Positions 33,398-44,709 of a DNA stretch of 64,000 nucleotides are shown one piece after another. The position numbers were made by a program, and so were the translations under genes. The stretch spans positions 1,922,001 through 1,986,000 of the forward strand of contig CM074141.1 in the NCBI GenBank assembly GCA_037178625.1. The letters run 5' to 3'. The notes below the pieces were generated by a model. That model was given only the letters and a program-made list of their open reading frames with translations. It ran no database searches and was not told where the DNA came from. This DNA comes from Skeletonema tropicum. Its lineage: Eukaryota > Bacillariophyta > Thalassiosirophyceae > Thalassiosirales > Thalassiosiraceae. Numbering within the stretch: position 1 is the stretch's first letter; every line of letters starts with the position of its first letter.

Positions 33398-33646
33398 TGT
33401 CCAATCTAGCTAACAATTGAGCTTATTATTGATCAATAGATGTAACGAATAGAATTATTATGACTTAAAATATAAAGGAAACGATCAACGTTTTTGGATT
33501 CGGTTGCTTTCATTGGCGATGGAGGATTACGAAACATATTGAGAAACGAGAAACCAGATAAAGCATTCCGAAACATATTGAGAAACGAGAAACCAGATAA
33601 CATAAATATGAATTTGATTGATGTCCGACACTACGTAGGTGTGACA
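33398..33646 (+). pseudogene. Inverted duplicate of FkbM methyltransferase intron 1 and exon 2
   Basis: This segment matches the reverse complement of 22593-22819 nearly base for base. It runs from the probable first-intron donor (GTCCAATCTAGC), through the intron, exon 2 ([17 protein letters not shown] and [10 protein letters not shown] are legible) and the exon-2 donor (GTAGGTGTGACA). It differs by an internal tandem duplication of about 33-36 bases that repeats [10 protein letters not shown], and by a few substitutions. Beyond both ends the similarity stops abruptly. The fragment cannot encode a working enzyme. A plus-strand frame continues from it to 33889 with no recognisable family. Confidence 0.85.
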
Positions 33647-33972
33647 TCTTGCACATTTTGCTCGGGCACATCTTGTTCCCTACAGCAGACTTGCATTAGA
33701 CGCAAGTCACTTTACTGTTTTTCTTCACAATCTTGTAGTGAGTTTGGAATTTATTGCACTGGTATGAATGGAACGGACTGTAACTCCAGTGCTTCATTTA
33801 ATTCAGTAGTACACAAGATGCAATTCATAGTAGTAGCATGTGCGAAGTCCTCCGACATTGTGTGGTGGATGTCGACATTGAGGTGGTGATTTTCGAGTTG
33901 TACCCCCCCCAGAACTCAGCCTAGCCAAAATTTCTGTACCCCCCGGGGGGTACTGTTCGTGCTACTCGACTG

Positions 33973-34917
33973 TAAAATATTGAGTTTTTTGGACGCCATG
34001 TTAGTTAGCGAACACAAAAAAAACCTCTTGTCGCTTCGAGCGAGAAAGAGTTAAGAGCTTGCAGCTGCTTTTTCTTCTGCGTGAGAATACAAAAAAATCT
34101 TTGTCTCCCTACATAAGTACTTAGGAGTAGGTACAATATACTTTTTTACCTCGGAGGAATCGCTGCTTTAGAAGATAAGTATGTACGTATCTGCCAGGGT
34201 ATTACCAATAAAAATCGTAAAGGATAACCCTTCAAGGACGAAAATCACGCGAAACTTCATGCAGCCCGGACTGAACTTTCGGTTGCCTACCTACTTACTG
34301 CCCCTTTCTTGCATTCAGAAGGCCCTTAAAATTTCAAAATATAAAAGCTTGTTGGGCCTCTATTCACTACAGCTCACAAAAAACCCCTTCACAAATTATT
34401 TCTTGGCCTGAAGCGGAGAGGCTCAAACAAAGACAGGCCCAACTTTGAGAGCGGTACCCAGAAATACTCAGGGGGTCATTTGCCATCTATGACCTTCTTT
34501 ACCTTTCTAATAGGTATTGACTAATCCTCATCTCAGAAAGGAATTAGTATGCTCATTGGATGTGATATTTATGGTTCTAAACCTGTCTATTGGACTCGTT
34601 CTTCGCTCAGGTAGTGTCCAGGAAGAAGGGAGTCCTATGTATTACTCCTATTGACAAAAGTGAGACTACGGATTCGCTGAGGAGCGGTACCCAAAAATAA
34701 ACACGGGGTCATTTGCTATATATGACCTTCTTTATGCTTCTCTTCTGATGAAGTGGTATTGACTGATTGTCAATAATTAAAGGAATTAGTATGCTAATTG
34801 GGTGTTACATGTAACGGTTCTAAAACTTTCGAATGGACTCGTTCCTCGCTCAGGTATCATAAATATCGTGTCCAGTAAGAAGAAATCATCCTTACACATA
34901 TATGTGCATCGGTACAA
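33973..34917. other. Spacer upstream of the multicopper-oxidase gene
   Basis: About 0.95 kb without a recognised gene. The first half is AT-rich with short random frames. The second half holds the imperfect duplication described next, which lies where the promoter of the large secreted protein should be. Confidence 0.45.
34449..34874. repeat. Diverged direct duplication, about 175-190 bases per copy
   Basis: Copy 1 (34449-34620) and copy 2 (34682-34874) both start GAGCGGTACCCA, pass through GGGGTCATTTG, TATGACCTTCTTTA, TGGTATTGACT-like, GGAATTAGTATGCT and GGACTCGTTC-T-CGCTCAGGTA, and end in GTGTCCA. They are clearly related but diverged, with indels. Being the last sequence before a very large gene, the conserved blocks may be promoter elements, which is inference. 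Confidence 0.75.
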
Positions 34918-35079
34918 ATGGCCAACGCGAACTTTACCAGCAGAGTTCATGTTCACGACCATGATTTTGTCGTTACATCGTACAATTACGTCGTATTATT
35001 GATCGCGATCAATTTCTACATTTTATCGCAAGCTCAGCCTCATCATCAATTGCCCCGCATCCACAACAACAACGTGAAA

Positions 35080-38000
35080 ATGAAAAGCCTTCGCCTTCAC
35101 CCTGCTGCGGCAGCGGTTCACTTCATCCACACAGTAGCTTTATTATCCTCAAACTTGAATATCTATGTCAACGCTGAATACCCCAGCACGCTGTTGTGGT
35201 CTGATTGCGGTCAAGACAAATGCGCTTCTCTCGAGTTTTGCAGAGACGGTTCAAAATATGGTAAGCCCAAGACACATCATCGCGTCATTATGTTGGTGCT
35301 TTTGGCCTTGGCCTTGACCTTGACTTTCTTAGACTTCGTATTATATTTCTCACAACACGTTGACGTTCGGCCTTGCTGTAAAAAATTCATACTCTCCATT
35401 ATAGGTTATCGCAATCCAGGAGATGTCACCCCTTGCGGTAGCAAACCAGGTCCTCTCATTCGGGTGGCACCAGGTTTTACATACAAACTTACCCTTTGCA
35501 ACTCTGTTGATGACTCGACCGTTAGCACAAACATTCATACTCATGGACTGCACATGGCCGGCAGCAGAGATGGCGACGATATTACTAAAATTGTTCATGG
35601 GGGCAATTGCCTCGACTATACATGGGACATTCCATGGGATCATCCCGGTGGCACCAATTGGTATCACCCCAACTATCACACTCATACTCTTACCAACAAT
35701 CAGACGCAGTCAGGGGCTTTCGGAATGCTGATTATTGACGACGATTACTCCCAATTGAACACATGGGCTCATCCCCAAAATGAGTTGATGCTTCTAGTTT
35801 CGAACATAGAAAATACTGTTCTGGGAAATGGCATTAGAAACGAGTTCTTCCAGGTGCAAGTCGGCAAGTGGTACAGACTTCGAGTTTCTACAGTACTGAC
35901 AGTAGAGCCTTTTGCTAGAACTAACACTCTATCGTTTCATGGTGGCAGCTGCGCGGTTTATAAAGTCGCCAGTGACGGTATCTGGCATAATGCAGCCCTA
36001 ACAACTCACTCGGGATCCAGCTTCGACTTTGCCATTAGTTGTGACTCAGCCGATGTTACGGCGATTAAATGGGGAGGGAGAGACGCCGCAACAATCGAGG
36101 CAGGTACATTTGGATTTGTTTCAAGCACTGGTTCAAATGAAACAGACCTTGGAAATGCTCCACCAAAGCCAGCCTCTCTCTCTGGATTGGACACTGCTAG
36201 TCCTGATCATACAATCGCGATTAGCATGAAGGGTACTGCTACTCCCTCTGCCAACCAGAATAATGTAGAGGAGAGCTCCCCTACAACGATGACACACAAC
36301 CAGCGACAACTGCAAAGTAATTGTTCATCATGTACTGGATTGAACAATGAAGAATGTAGAGCATGCCTCAACTGCGCCAGGGTTCGATCTGAATGTTTTG
36401 AAAAGACGTATTGTCCCACGTGCACTGGACTAAGCAATGCAGAATGCTCATTATGCTATAACTGCGACAAGCTTCAAGGGACTTGTACGAAGCCTTCACT
36501 GCATCCGTCGTCAACACCAAGTTCAAATCCAATCACAACCGCAATGGAGTTGACTGCATCCCCCTCTCAATCAAGTCAGCCGTCTAATACGCCGTCTTCA
36601 ATTCCAAGTCGAAGTCCCTCAAAAACACCTAGTGAGAGCCAATCAGGAGACCCGTCAGCAATTCCATCTTCCAACCCTACAAGATTGCCAAGTATGTCTC
36701 CCTCGAAAAGTGTGCAGCCTTCTTCCGAGCCGTCTTTGAAGCCCTCATCGTCTACCAACCCCACGTCCGAACCGTCATCAATTCCATCTGGACCACCTAG
36801 CAGTGAGCCTTCGTCAATGCCTTCTGCAATACCTTCGTCAGGGCCATCTAGAAAACCTTCTTCAGAACCAAGTTTCTCTCCCTCCAAGAGTGAGGAGCCA
36901 TCGAACCAGCCATCAAACCAGCCATCACTGTCTATCAATCCTACGTCCAAACCGTCATCAATGCCTTCCAGTCAACCTAGCAGCGAGCCTTCGTCAATGC
37001 CTTCGTCTCAACCCTCCTCGGAGCCTTCTGGACAACCTTCAGATGAGCCGAGTTTGTCTCCCTCAAAAATTGCTCAGCCATCGAGTCAGCCGTCGTTGAG
37101 TCCATCATTTTCTACAAATCCCACGACCAAACCGTCATCAATTCCATCTATACAAACTTCTTCAGAACCAAGTTTGTCTCCCTCAAAGAGTGAGGAGCCA
37201 TCGAGCCAGCCATCTTCAAAGCCATCACTGTCTATCAATCCTACATCCGAACCGTCATCAATTCCATCCAGTCAACCTAGCAGCGAGCCTTCGTCAATGC
37301 CTTCCTCTATACCCTCCTCCGAGCCTTCTGGACAACCTTCAGCTCAGCCAAGTTTGTCTCCCTCCAAAAGTGTGCAACCTAGTAGCGAGCCATCTTCAAA
37401 GCCATCATTGTCTATCAATCCTACGTCCGAGCCGTCATCAACACCTTCCAGTCAACCTTCAGCAGAGCCGAGTTTGTCTCCCTCAAAAAGTGTTGAGCCG
37501 TCAAGTCAACAGTCTTTGAAGCCATCATCGTCTATCAATCCCACGTCCGACCCGTCCTCAATGCCTTCTGAGCAACCTTCATCTGAGCCGAGTTTGTCTC
37601 CCTCCAAAAGTGTGGAGCCGTCGAGTGAGCCATCTTCAAAGCCATCATTGTCTATCAATCTTACGTCCGAGCCGTCATCAACACCTTCCAGTCAACCTTC
37701 AGCCGAGCCAAGTGTGTCTCCCTCAAAAAGTGTTGAGCCGTCAAGTCATCCCTCTTTGAAGCCATCATCATCTATCAATCCCACGTCCGACCCGTCCTCA
37801 ATGCCTTCTAGGCAACCTTCAGCGGAGCCGAGTTTGTCTCCCTCCAAAAGTGTGGAGCCGTCGAGTGAGCCATCTTCAAAGCCATCATTGTCTATCAATC
37901 CTACGTCCGAGCCGTCATCAACACCTTCCAGTCAACCTTCAGCAGAGCCGAGTTTGTCTCCCTCAAAAAGTGTTGAGCCGTCAAGTCATCCCTCTTTGAA

Positions 38001-41000
38001 GCCATCATCGTCTATCAATCCCACGTCCGACCCGTCCTCAATGCCTTCTGAGCAACCTTCATCTGAGCCGAGTTTGTCTCCCTCCAAAAGTGTGGAGCCG
38101 TCGAGTGAGCCATCTTCAAAGCCATCATTGTCTATCAATCCTACGTCCGAGCCGTCATCAATACCTTCCAGTCAACCTTCAGCCGAGCCAAGTGTGTCTC
38201 CCTCAAAAAGTGTTGAGCCGTCAAGTCAACCCACTTTGAAGCCATCATCGTCTATCAATCCCACGTCCGACCCGTCCTTAATGCCATCTTCTCAACCTAG
38301 TAGCGATCCCTCCTCAATGCCTTCATCTCAACCCTCCTCAGAGCCTTCTGAGCAACCTTCATCTGAGCCGAGCTTGTCTCCCTCCAAAAGTGTGGAGCCG
38401 TCGAGTGAGCCATCTTCAAAGCCATCATTGTCTATCAATCCTACGTCCGAGCCGTCATCAATACCTTCCAGTCAACCTTCAGCCGAGCCAAGTTTGTCTC
38501 CCTCAAAGAGTGAGGAGCCGTCAAGTCAACCCTCTTTGAAGCCATCATCGTCTATCAATCCCACGTCCGACCCGTCCTCAATGCCATCTTCTCAACCTAG
38601 TAGCGATCCCTCCTCAATGCCTTCATCTCAACCCTCCTCAGAGCCTTCTGGACAACCTTCAGCTGAGCCGAGTTTGTCTCCTTCCAAAAGTGTGGAGCCG
38701 TCGAGTGAGCCATCTTCAAAGCCATCATTGTCTATCAATCCTACGTCCGAGCCGTCATCAATACCTTCCAGTCAACCTTCAGCCGAGCCAAGTTTGTCTC
38801 CCTCAAAAAGTGTCGAGCCGTCAAGTCAACCGTCTTTGAAGCCATCATCGTCTATCAATCCCACGTCCGACCCGTCCTCAATGCCTTCTGGGCAACCTTC
38901 AGCTGAGCCGAGTTTGTCTCCTTCCAAAAGTGTGGAGCCGTCGAGTGAGCCATCTTCAAAGCCATCATTGTCTATCAATCCTACGTCCGAGCCGTCATCA
39001 ATACCTTCCAGTCAACCTTCAGCCGAGCCAAGTTTGTCTCCCTCAAAAAGTGTTGAGCCGTCAAGTCAACCCTCTTTGAAGCCATCATTGTCTATCAATC
39101 CCACGTCCAACCCGTCCTCAATGCCATCTTCTCAACCTAGTAGCGATCCCTCCTCAATGCCTTCATCTCAACCCTCCTCAGAGCCTTCTGGGCAACCTTC
39201 AGCTGAGCCGAGTTTGTCTCCCTCCAAAAGTGTGGAGCCGTCAAGTGAGCCATCTTCAAAGCCATCATTGTCTATCAATCCCACGTCCGAGCCGTCATCA
39301 ATACCTTCCAGTCAACCAAGTAGTGCGCCGTCGTCAATGCCTTCTTTGACACCATCCGCAGAACCGTCATCACAACCTTCAGCTGAGCCGAGTTTGTCTC
39401 CGTCCAAAAGTGTGCAACCTAGTAGCGAGCCATCGTTGAGTCCATCATTTTCTTCAAATCCCACGTCCGAACCGTCTTCAATTCCATCCAGTCAACCTAG
39501 TAGCGAGCCCTCTTCAATGCCTTCATCTCAACCTTCCTTTGAGCCCTCTTCACAACCTTCTGCTGAGCCGAGCTTGTCTCCATCCAAAAGTGCTCAGCCA
39601 TCGAGCCATCCGTCGCTGAGTCCATCGTGGTCTACAAATCCCACGTCCGAACCGTCTTCAATTCCATCCAGTCAACCTAGTAGCGAGCCCTCTTCACAAC
39701 CTTCATCTCAACCTTCCTCTGAGCCCTCTTCACAACCTTCAGCTGATCCGAGCTTGTCTCCATCCAAAAGTGCTCAGCCATCGATTCATCCGTCGCTGAG
39801 TCCATCGTGGTCTACAAATCCCACGTCCGAACCGTCATCAATTCCATCTAGTCAACCAAGTAGTGCGCCCTCTTCAATGCCTTCGTCTCAACCCTCTTCG
39901 GAGCCTTCTGGACAACCTTCAGCTGAACCGTCGTCAATGCCTTCGTCTCAACCCTCATCGGAGCCCTCTTCACAACCTTCTTCAGAACCGAGTTTGTCTC
40001 CATCCAAAAGTGCTCAGCCATCGAGTCATCCGTCGCTGAGTCCATCGTGGTCTACAAATCCCACGTCCGAACCGTCTTCAATTCCATCCAGTCAACCTAG
40101 TAGCGAGCCCTCTTCAATTCCTTCATCTCAACCTTCCTCTGAGCCCTCTTCACAACCTTCAGCTGATCCGAGCTTGTCTCCATCCAAAAGTGCTCAGCCA
40201 TCGATTCATCCGTCGCTGAGTCCATCGTGGTCTACAAATCCCACGTCCGAACCGTCATCAATTCCATCTAGTCAACCAAGTAGTGCGCCCTCTTCAATGC
40301 CTTCGTCTCAACCCTCTTCGGAGCCTTCTGGACAACCTTCAGCTGAACCGTCGTCAATGCCTTCGTCTCAACCCTCATCGGAGCCCTCTTCACAACCTTC
40401 TTCAGAACCGAGTTTGTCTCCATCCAAAAGTGCTCAGCCATCGAGTCATCCGTCACTGAGTCCATCGTGGTCTACAAATCCTACGTCCGAACCGTCTTCA
40501 ATTCCATCTAGTCAACCTAGTAGCGAGCCCTCCTCAATGCCTTCGTCTCAACCCTCATCGGAGCCCTCTTCACACCCTTCTTCAGAACCGAGTTTGTCTC
40601 CATCCAAAAGTGCTCAGCCATCGAGTCAGCCGTCACTGAGTCCATCGTGGTCTACAAATCCTACGTCCGAACCGTCTTCAATTCCATCTAGTCAACCTAG
40701 TAGCGAGCCCTCTTCAATTCCTTCATCTGAACCTTCCTCTGAGCCCTCTTCGCAACCTTCTTCAGAGCCGAGTTTGTCTCCATCCAAAAGTGCTGAGCCA
40801 TCGAGTCAGCCGTCTTTGAGTCCATCGTGGTCTACAAATCCCACGTCACAGCCGTCTTCAATCCCATCTAGCCAACCTAGTAGCGAGCCCTCTTCAATTC
40901 CTTCATCTCAACCTTCTTCTCAACCCTCCTCGGAACCCTCATCTCAACCTAGTAGTGAGCCGTCAAGCCAGCCCTCCTCGGACCCTTCATCTCAACCTAG

Positions 41001-42597
41001 TAGCGAGCCGTCAAGCCAGCCCTCTTCACAACCGTCTTCAGAACCGAGTTTGTCTCCTTCAAAAAGTGCGCAGCCATCAAGTCAGCCTTCGTTGAGTCCA
41101 TCGTGGTCTACAAATCCCACGTCCGAACCGTCATCAATCCCATCTAGCCAACCTAGTAGCGAGCCCTCTTCAATGCCTTCATCTCAACCTTCGTCTCAGC
41201 CTTCCTCAGAGCCATCTTCTCAACCTAGTAGTGAGCCTTCAAGCCAGCCCTCGTCGGACCCTTCATCTCAACCTAGTAGCGATCCTTCTTCTGAGCCCTC
41301 TTCACAACCCTCCTCGGCGCCTTCATCTCAACCTAGTAGCAAGCCCTCGTCGGACCCTTCATCTCAACCTAGTAGCGAGCCTTCTTCTGAGCCCTCTTCA
41401 CAACCCTCCTCGGCGCCTTCATCTCAACCTAGTAGCAAGCCATCGTCTGAACCCTCTTCAGAGCCATCATCTGAACCTAGTAGTCAGCCTTCGTCAGAGC
41501 CTTCTTCGGTACCGTCTTCTCAACCTTCTAGTGAGCCCTCTTCAGAACCATCCAAAGAACCCTCTTCTGAGCCTTCCAGTGAGCCATCGTCTGAACCTTC
41601 TTCCATGCCATCCTGTTCGCCTTCCTCAGCGCCAACTGAGTCACCTTCAAAGCCGCCTGGTGTCAATCTATACTATCCTGCATGGACTTCAGGCGAGTCA
41701 GGGTGTAGGTAAGTCTCGTGTCTCTACTAAGATGCATGTGTTGATTATTCTTTGCATCGGCATTCCTAAATCCTCACATTATCATTCATCATTTCTAACC
41801 CCTTTAGGAACGACGGTGACGAACCTGAGTATATGGAATTGGATCCTAATTCGTGGTTATCTAGTACGGTGGAAGTTTGCTGTCAAAAATTCTTTGGTGG
41901 CTACCTTTTTGATTCTTGCATGGGAAGGTATCCTCCGGACCATGACGATTGTAATGTGATGCTATTTTACCCTGATTGGGAGGGTGTCAATACTGGCTGT
42001 AACAGTGATGGTAAGCAAAGTTTTACTGCTCGAAAACATCTACGACTATGCCTGTGCTTGTATCAATCTCTCTGTTTTCTCATATCCATGTCTTCTTAAA
42101 TTTGCATATCGAAAACAGGCTTCGAGCCCTACTACATGCTGACTTATGCTCAGTACTTCCTATCGAACACAAGAGAAGAATGCTGCGAGAAGTTCTACTA
42201 TTGGGACTATTATGGCTGTACTGGGACGAGCCCACCGAAAAGTGGTGATTACTATCCTGATTGGTCCTTAACAAATTCATACACTTGTCTGAATGACCAG
42301 AAGATTCCGAAGTACATGTTAAACAGTGACAATGAAGGTTGGTATTTGTCTAAAACACTCAAACAATGCTGTGAGAGACATTTTGCATGGGATGTCAAAA
42401 AATGTATGGGTACAGAAAATGAAGGCTCACAAAAGTGGTACGCCAAATACGAAGCCGGTGGGTGTGTTAAAGACTGTGCTGGGGCATCGCCTTGTGGTGG
42501 GTTTGCGGAGTCATGGGATCAACTTCATTCTACCAAAAAAGCGTGTTGCGATGCAGAGTTTTGGTATGATAAGCGATGCCTCAACAAACTTATTTGA
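35080..42597 (+). CDS. Secreted multicopper-oxidase-like / PSS-repeat / Cys-rich protein
   Basis: Four exons: 35080-35260, 35405-41708, 41808-42010 and 42119-42597, with introns of 144, 99 and 108 bases. All three introns have GTAAG donors and AG acceptors and join in frame (about 2,388 residues). The first intron is itself open and in frame, so an unspliced reading looks continuous. I chose the Met at 35080 because MKSLRLHP begins a signal peptide; an in-frame Met lies at 34918. Residues about 65-260 are a cupredoxin-like multicopper-oxidase domain ([11 protein letters not shown], then [12 protein letters not shown] and [11 protein letters not shown]). The second copper-binding domain of full oxidases is not seen. 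Two Cys-rich repeats follow ([15 protein letters not shown]), then about 1,700 residues of PSS-x-PS repeats, then three or four Cys/Trp/Tyr units (YYPDW, CC, C-M/T-G). Likely a cell-wall or matrix protein, possibly metal-oxidising. Confidence 0.8.
36490..41660 (+). repeat. Ser/Pro-rich coding repeat with higher-order units
   Basis: The basic unit is 12 bases (PSSx/PSxx). Higher-order units are visible. About 37,560-39,300 repeats with a 240-base period, each unit containing [19 protein letters not shown] and [10 protein letters not shown]. About 39,600-40,440 contains two 420-base copies that are nearly identical, with period 420. The reading frame never breaks, so the expansion is under coding constraint. 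Mucin-like, probably heavily O-glycosylated or phosphorylated (inference). Confidence 0.9.
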
Positions 42598-43156
42598 GGC
42601 AAGTCCAAGTCGAAAATGTAATTTACTGTAAAGAATCCTTAGTCTTAGTCAATCTGCGACTTGGGTTGACCACATCCCATTCACTCTTCTCTAGACTAGT
42701 CTAGAGAGAGATTGTAAGGGCATCAAATCAGTTGTTGCGTCGTAGCATTGTTCTGGACCATAGAAACTACTTATGCCTATTGAAGGACAACCATATTCAG
42801 ATTCAGTCTGCAGCACAAAGCACAGGTTTCTCGTAATGGTATTACAAGATATTATTGTTTTACTCTAACTCTTCTCTATCATCAAGCTCTTGATATGGTG
42901 TAATCGCGACAAAAGTAGTGTTTCTGGAGAATTAATTACTATCATCAGTCCCTCTCTAGAAATCATGATCATTTCTCCATGTCCATGAACTTCTTGAACT
43001 GCATCAACAATGAAGTCCATGCCATGGCGCTACATGTATACTTTCATAAACCCCCGCCCCCATGACAAGGCTCTGTCCTTCTTTTGCCCCCCCCCCAAAA
43101 AAACACATACCAAAAGCTAATAATCACCAATACGACATATCATCATCTCTAATCTC
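42598..43156. other. Convergent intergenic region
   Basis: Lies between two genes that point towards each other. It contains a TCTAGACTAGTCTAGA palindrome (about 42,691-42,706) and a CCCCCCCCC-AAAAAAA run near 43,087-43,102. No gene was recognised. Confidence 0.5.
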
Positions 43157-43822
43157 CTACTCCGTACAATCCGGGAAAAACAATCTCTTAAACGCCTTCC
43201 TCTTAAAACACGTCGCCAAACAAGTCTCCTCCGTAGCCTTCATATCCCCCTCAATATCAATTGCTCCATCTCCATCCGCATCACACTTTTTCATAATAGC
43301 ATCAATACTTCCAATAATGTTTAGGAGGGAACGTAAAATCCATGGTACGGCATTCATGGCTGTTTCGAGTTCGGATTTTTCGAGTTGTCCGTTTTGGTTG
43401 GTGTCGAGATATTTGGCCGCGCAGCGGATTACGTGTGGGCGGGATGGACATGATGGATCTTCTTCTTCGACTACTTTTGTTGTGGTTGTTGCTTCTTCTT
43501 CGACTTCCTCGACTTGTTCTTCCTCTTCTACTTCTTCTTCAACAACTGGAGGAACAATTTCCTCTTCTTCTGCAGATGGAGCAATACAATCTTCCTCAGC
43601 GGTGCATTCTTTAGCAGCACCAGCGTCAGCCTCATCTGAAGTAGTATCGGCTACCACCTCAATGGCTTCTTGTACTTTAACTTCGGCAGCCGAATCATCT
43701 TCAGCTGTGACAGCAGTAGCAGCAGCAGCATCGGCTGTGTCATCGGCATGTACAAGATGATTGTTTGATGCAGCCATGGCGATGGCGGATAGAAGAAAGG
43801 CTTGTTTGATCGAGAGCTTCAT
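43157..43822 (-). CDS. Secreted acidic EF-hand protein
   Basis: A 221-residue frame starting MKLSIKQAFLLSAIAMAAS, a signal peptide cleaved near VHA|DD. Residues about 30-125 are an acidic Glu/Val/Ala-rich low-complexity stretch including a long E-V-E-E-E-E run. Two EF-hand calcium loops follow: DTNQNGQLEKSE and DADGDGAIDIEGD, each with Asp at 1, 3 and 5 positions and Glu or Asp near 12. Six Cys residues occur in the C-terminal half, consistent with disulfides in a secreted protein. A calcium-binding extracellular or ER-lumenal role is likely. Confidence 0.85.
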   Translation of the reverse strand: MKLSIKQAFLLSAIAMAASNNHLVHADDTADAAAATAVTAEDDSAAEVKVQEAIEVVADTTSDEADAGAAKECTAEEDCIAPSAEEEEIVPPVVEEEVEEEEQVEEVEEEATTTTKVVEEEDPSCPSRPHVIRCAAKYLDTNQNGQLEKSELETAMNAVPWILRSLLNIIGSIDAIMKKCDADGDGAIDIEGDMKATEETCLATCFKRKAFKRLFFPDCTE

Positions 43823-43976
43823 GGTGCTTTGGTCGGATGAGATATCAGTTATAGGCAGCTATTGAACTTCTTTATGATGCAAATGAACAGCTAAGTATAA
43901 TATGTCATGCAAAGATTATGAGTAAGATTATCTTGGTGAACGACTTCATTATTCCAGATTCCAAGCTACAGCAACG

Positions 43977-44026
43977 CAAGCGCAACAACGTGTCAATTCT
44001 TGAGCAAGCGCAACAACGTGTCAATT
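43977..44026 (+). repeat. 28-base tandem repeat, two near copies
   Basis: CAAGCGCAACAACGTGTCAA occurs at 43977 and again at 44005. It is inside a short open frame (43918-44160, MSKIILVNDFIIPDSKLQ...) that runs into the MITE-like element at 44134. That frame has no family features and I do not call it a gene. Confidence 0.8.
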
Positions 44027-44133
44027 TGATCAAGAAGCTGCCAGGTGGAAAGTGGAACGTTCTTAGCGATAAACATCTTAGATTGATCGCCAGGATTCGG
44101 AGTTCGGATTTCGGATCGGACTACAGTCCAATT

Positions 44134-44291
44134 CCACGAACTAATCCCCCCGGGGGATAAGAATTTTGGCTAGCCTGAATTTGAGGATTTATTCCCTCTG
44201 TGTCAGTTAGTAATTATATAGTAAATGAATGAGGGGGAATAAATATTTTAGGCTAGGCTGATGAATAAGCGAATTGGGTGCTAGTTCGTGG
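44134..44291. mobile_element. Short MITE-like element, 158 bases
   Basis: CCACGAACTA at 44134-44143 is inverted at 44282-44291. The interior contains two same-direction modules. The first is GGGGGATAAGAATTTTGGCT continuing TAGCCTGA and ending in TTATTCCC. The second is GGGGGAATAAATATTTTAGG continuing CTAGGCTGA and ending ATGAATAAG. The same core (AATTTTGGCTAGGCTGA) occurs inverted inside the TIR unit at 33,915-33,933. No convincing target duplication was found. Confidence 0.5.
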
Positions 44292-44709
44292 AGTTGATTG
44301 CACTTTGATCTTCGGAGTTCGGATGCGATGGTTCGGACGGACTTTTACAAATCATCCGAAAATCAGGCTAAAAGATCCAGGTACAAAAAATGCGAACACT
44401 TTCACCGCAAGCAGTTTTTTGACTCTGCTCCATCCTCGCTTGGATGGGCGCTTTTCATGGTATGTTGTGGGCGGCGCCCACGTGGAGCCAACAACTACAC
44501 ATAATCGGGTACAAATGAGCTCAAAATACCCAAATGCTACCCTTATATCGACCAAACACCCCCAATATTCCCTGTCAAGCCTCTTCGTAAACCATGGTGT
44601 GATATGGGCACGCCCACGCGCCCGCTTTACCGTTTGCCTACTCCTCGCTCGCTCCTTTTTGACCGTCCTGTTCGTTTCACAAACCATTTCGTTCCAGAAG
44701 CAATCGACC

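Larger units (their letters stand above)
30371..33972. mobile_element. 3.6-kb unit with mariner-like TIRs enclosing a retroelement and a host-gene fragment
   Basis: The 28 bases at 30371-30398, starting CAGTCGAGTAGCACGAACAG, are exactly inverted at 33945-33972, and both are flanked by TA, the target duplication of Tc1/mariner/pogo elements, whose termini often start CAGT. No mariner transposase is inside. The interior carries a truncated Ty3/gypsy element (minus strand, 30495-33346), then a fragment of the neighbouring FkbM gene (33398-33646). Next to each TIR lies a module in the same orientation: a CTCAGCCTAG core between TGTACCCCCC runs. The unit may be a Pack-type non-autonomous transposon, or two mariner-like short elements in inverted orientation that happen to enclose other insertions. 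Confidence 0.7.

Noticed and set aside
35261..35404. Transmembrane segment in the multicopper-oxidase protein
   Set aside because: It is bounded by GTAAGC and ATAG and interrupts the oxidase domain, so it is best read as an intron (its retention is raised separately as a hypothesis).
36576..40465. Antisense and shifted frames inside the PSS region of the giant gene
   Set aside because: By-products of the 12-base Ser/Pro repeat; no start context or family.
36490..41660. Non-coding satellite
   Set aside because: The frame is open throughout and joins exons on both sides, so it is coding.
43062..43760. Plus-strand 232-codon ORF
   Set aside because: Antisense to the EF-hand gene, whose signal peptide and calcium loops are convincing.
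44278..44709. N-terminal extension of the ETHE1-like protein
   Set aside because: The open frame upstream of 44710 has no protein-like composition, and a mitochondrial presequence begins at 44710.
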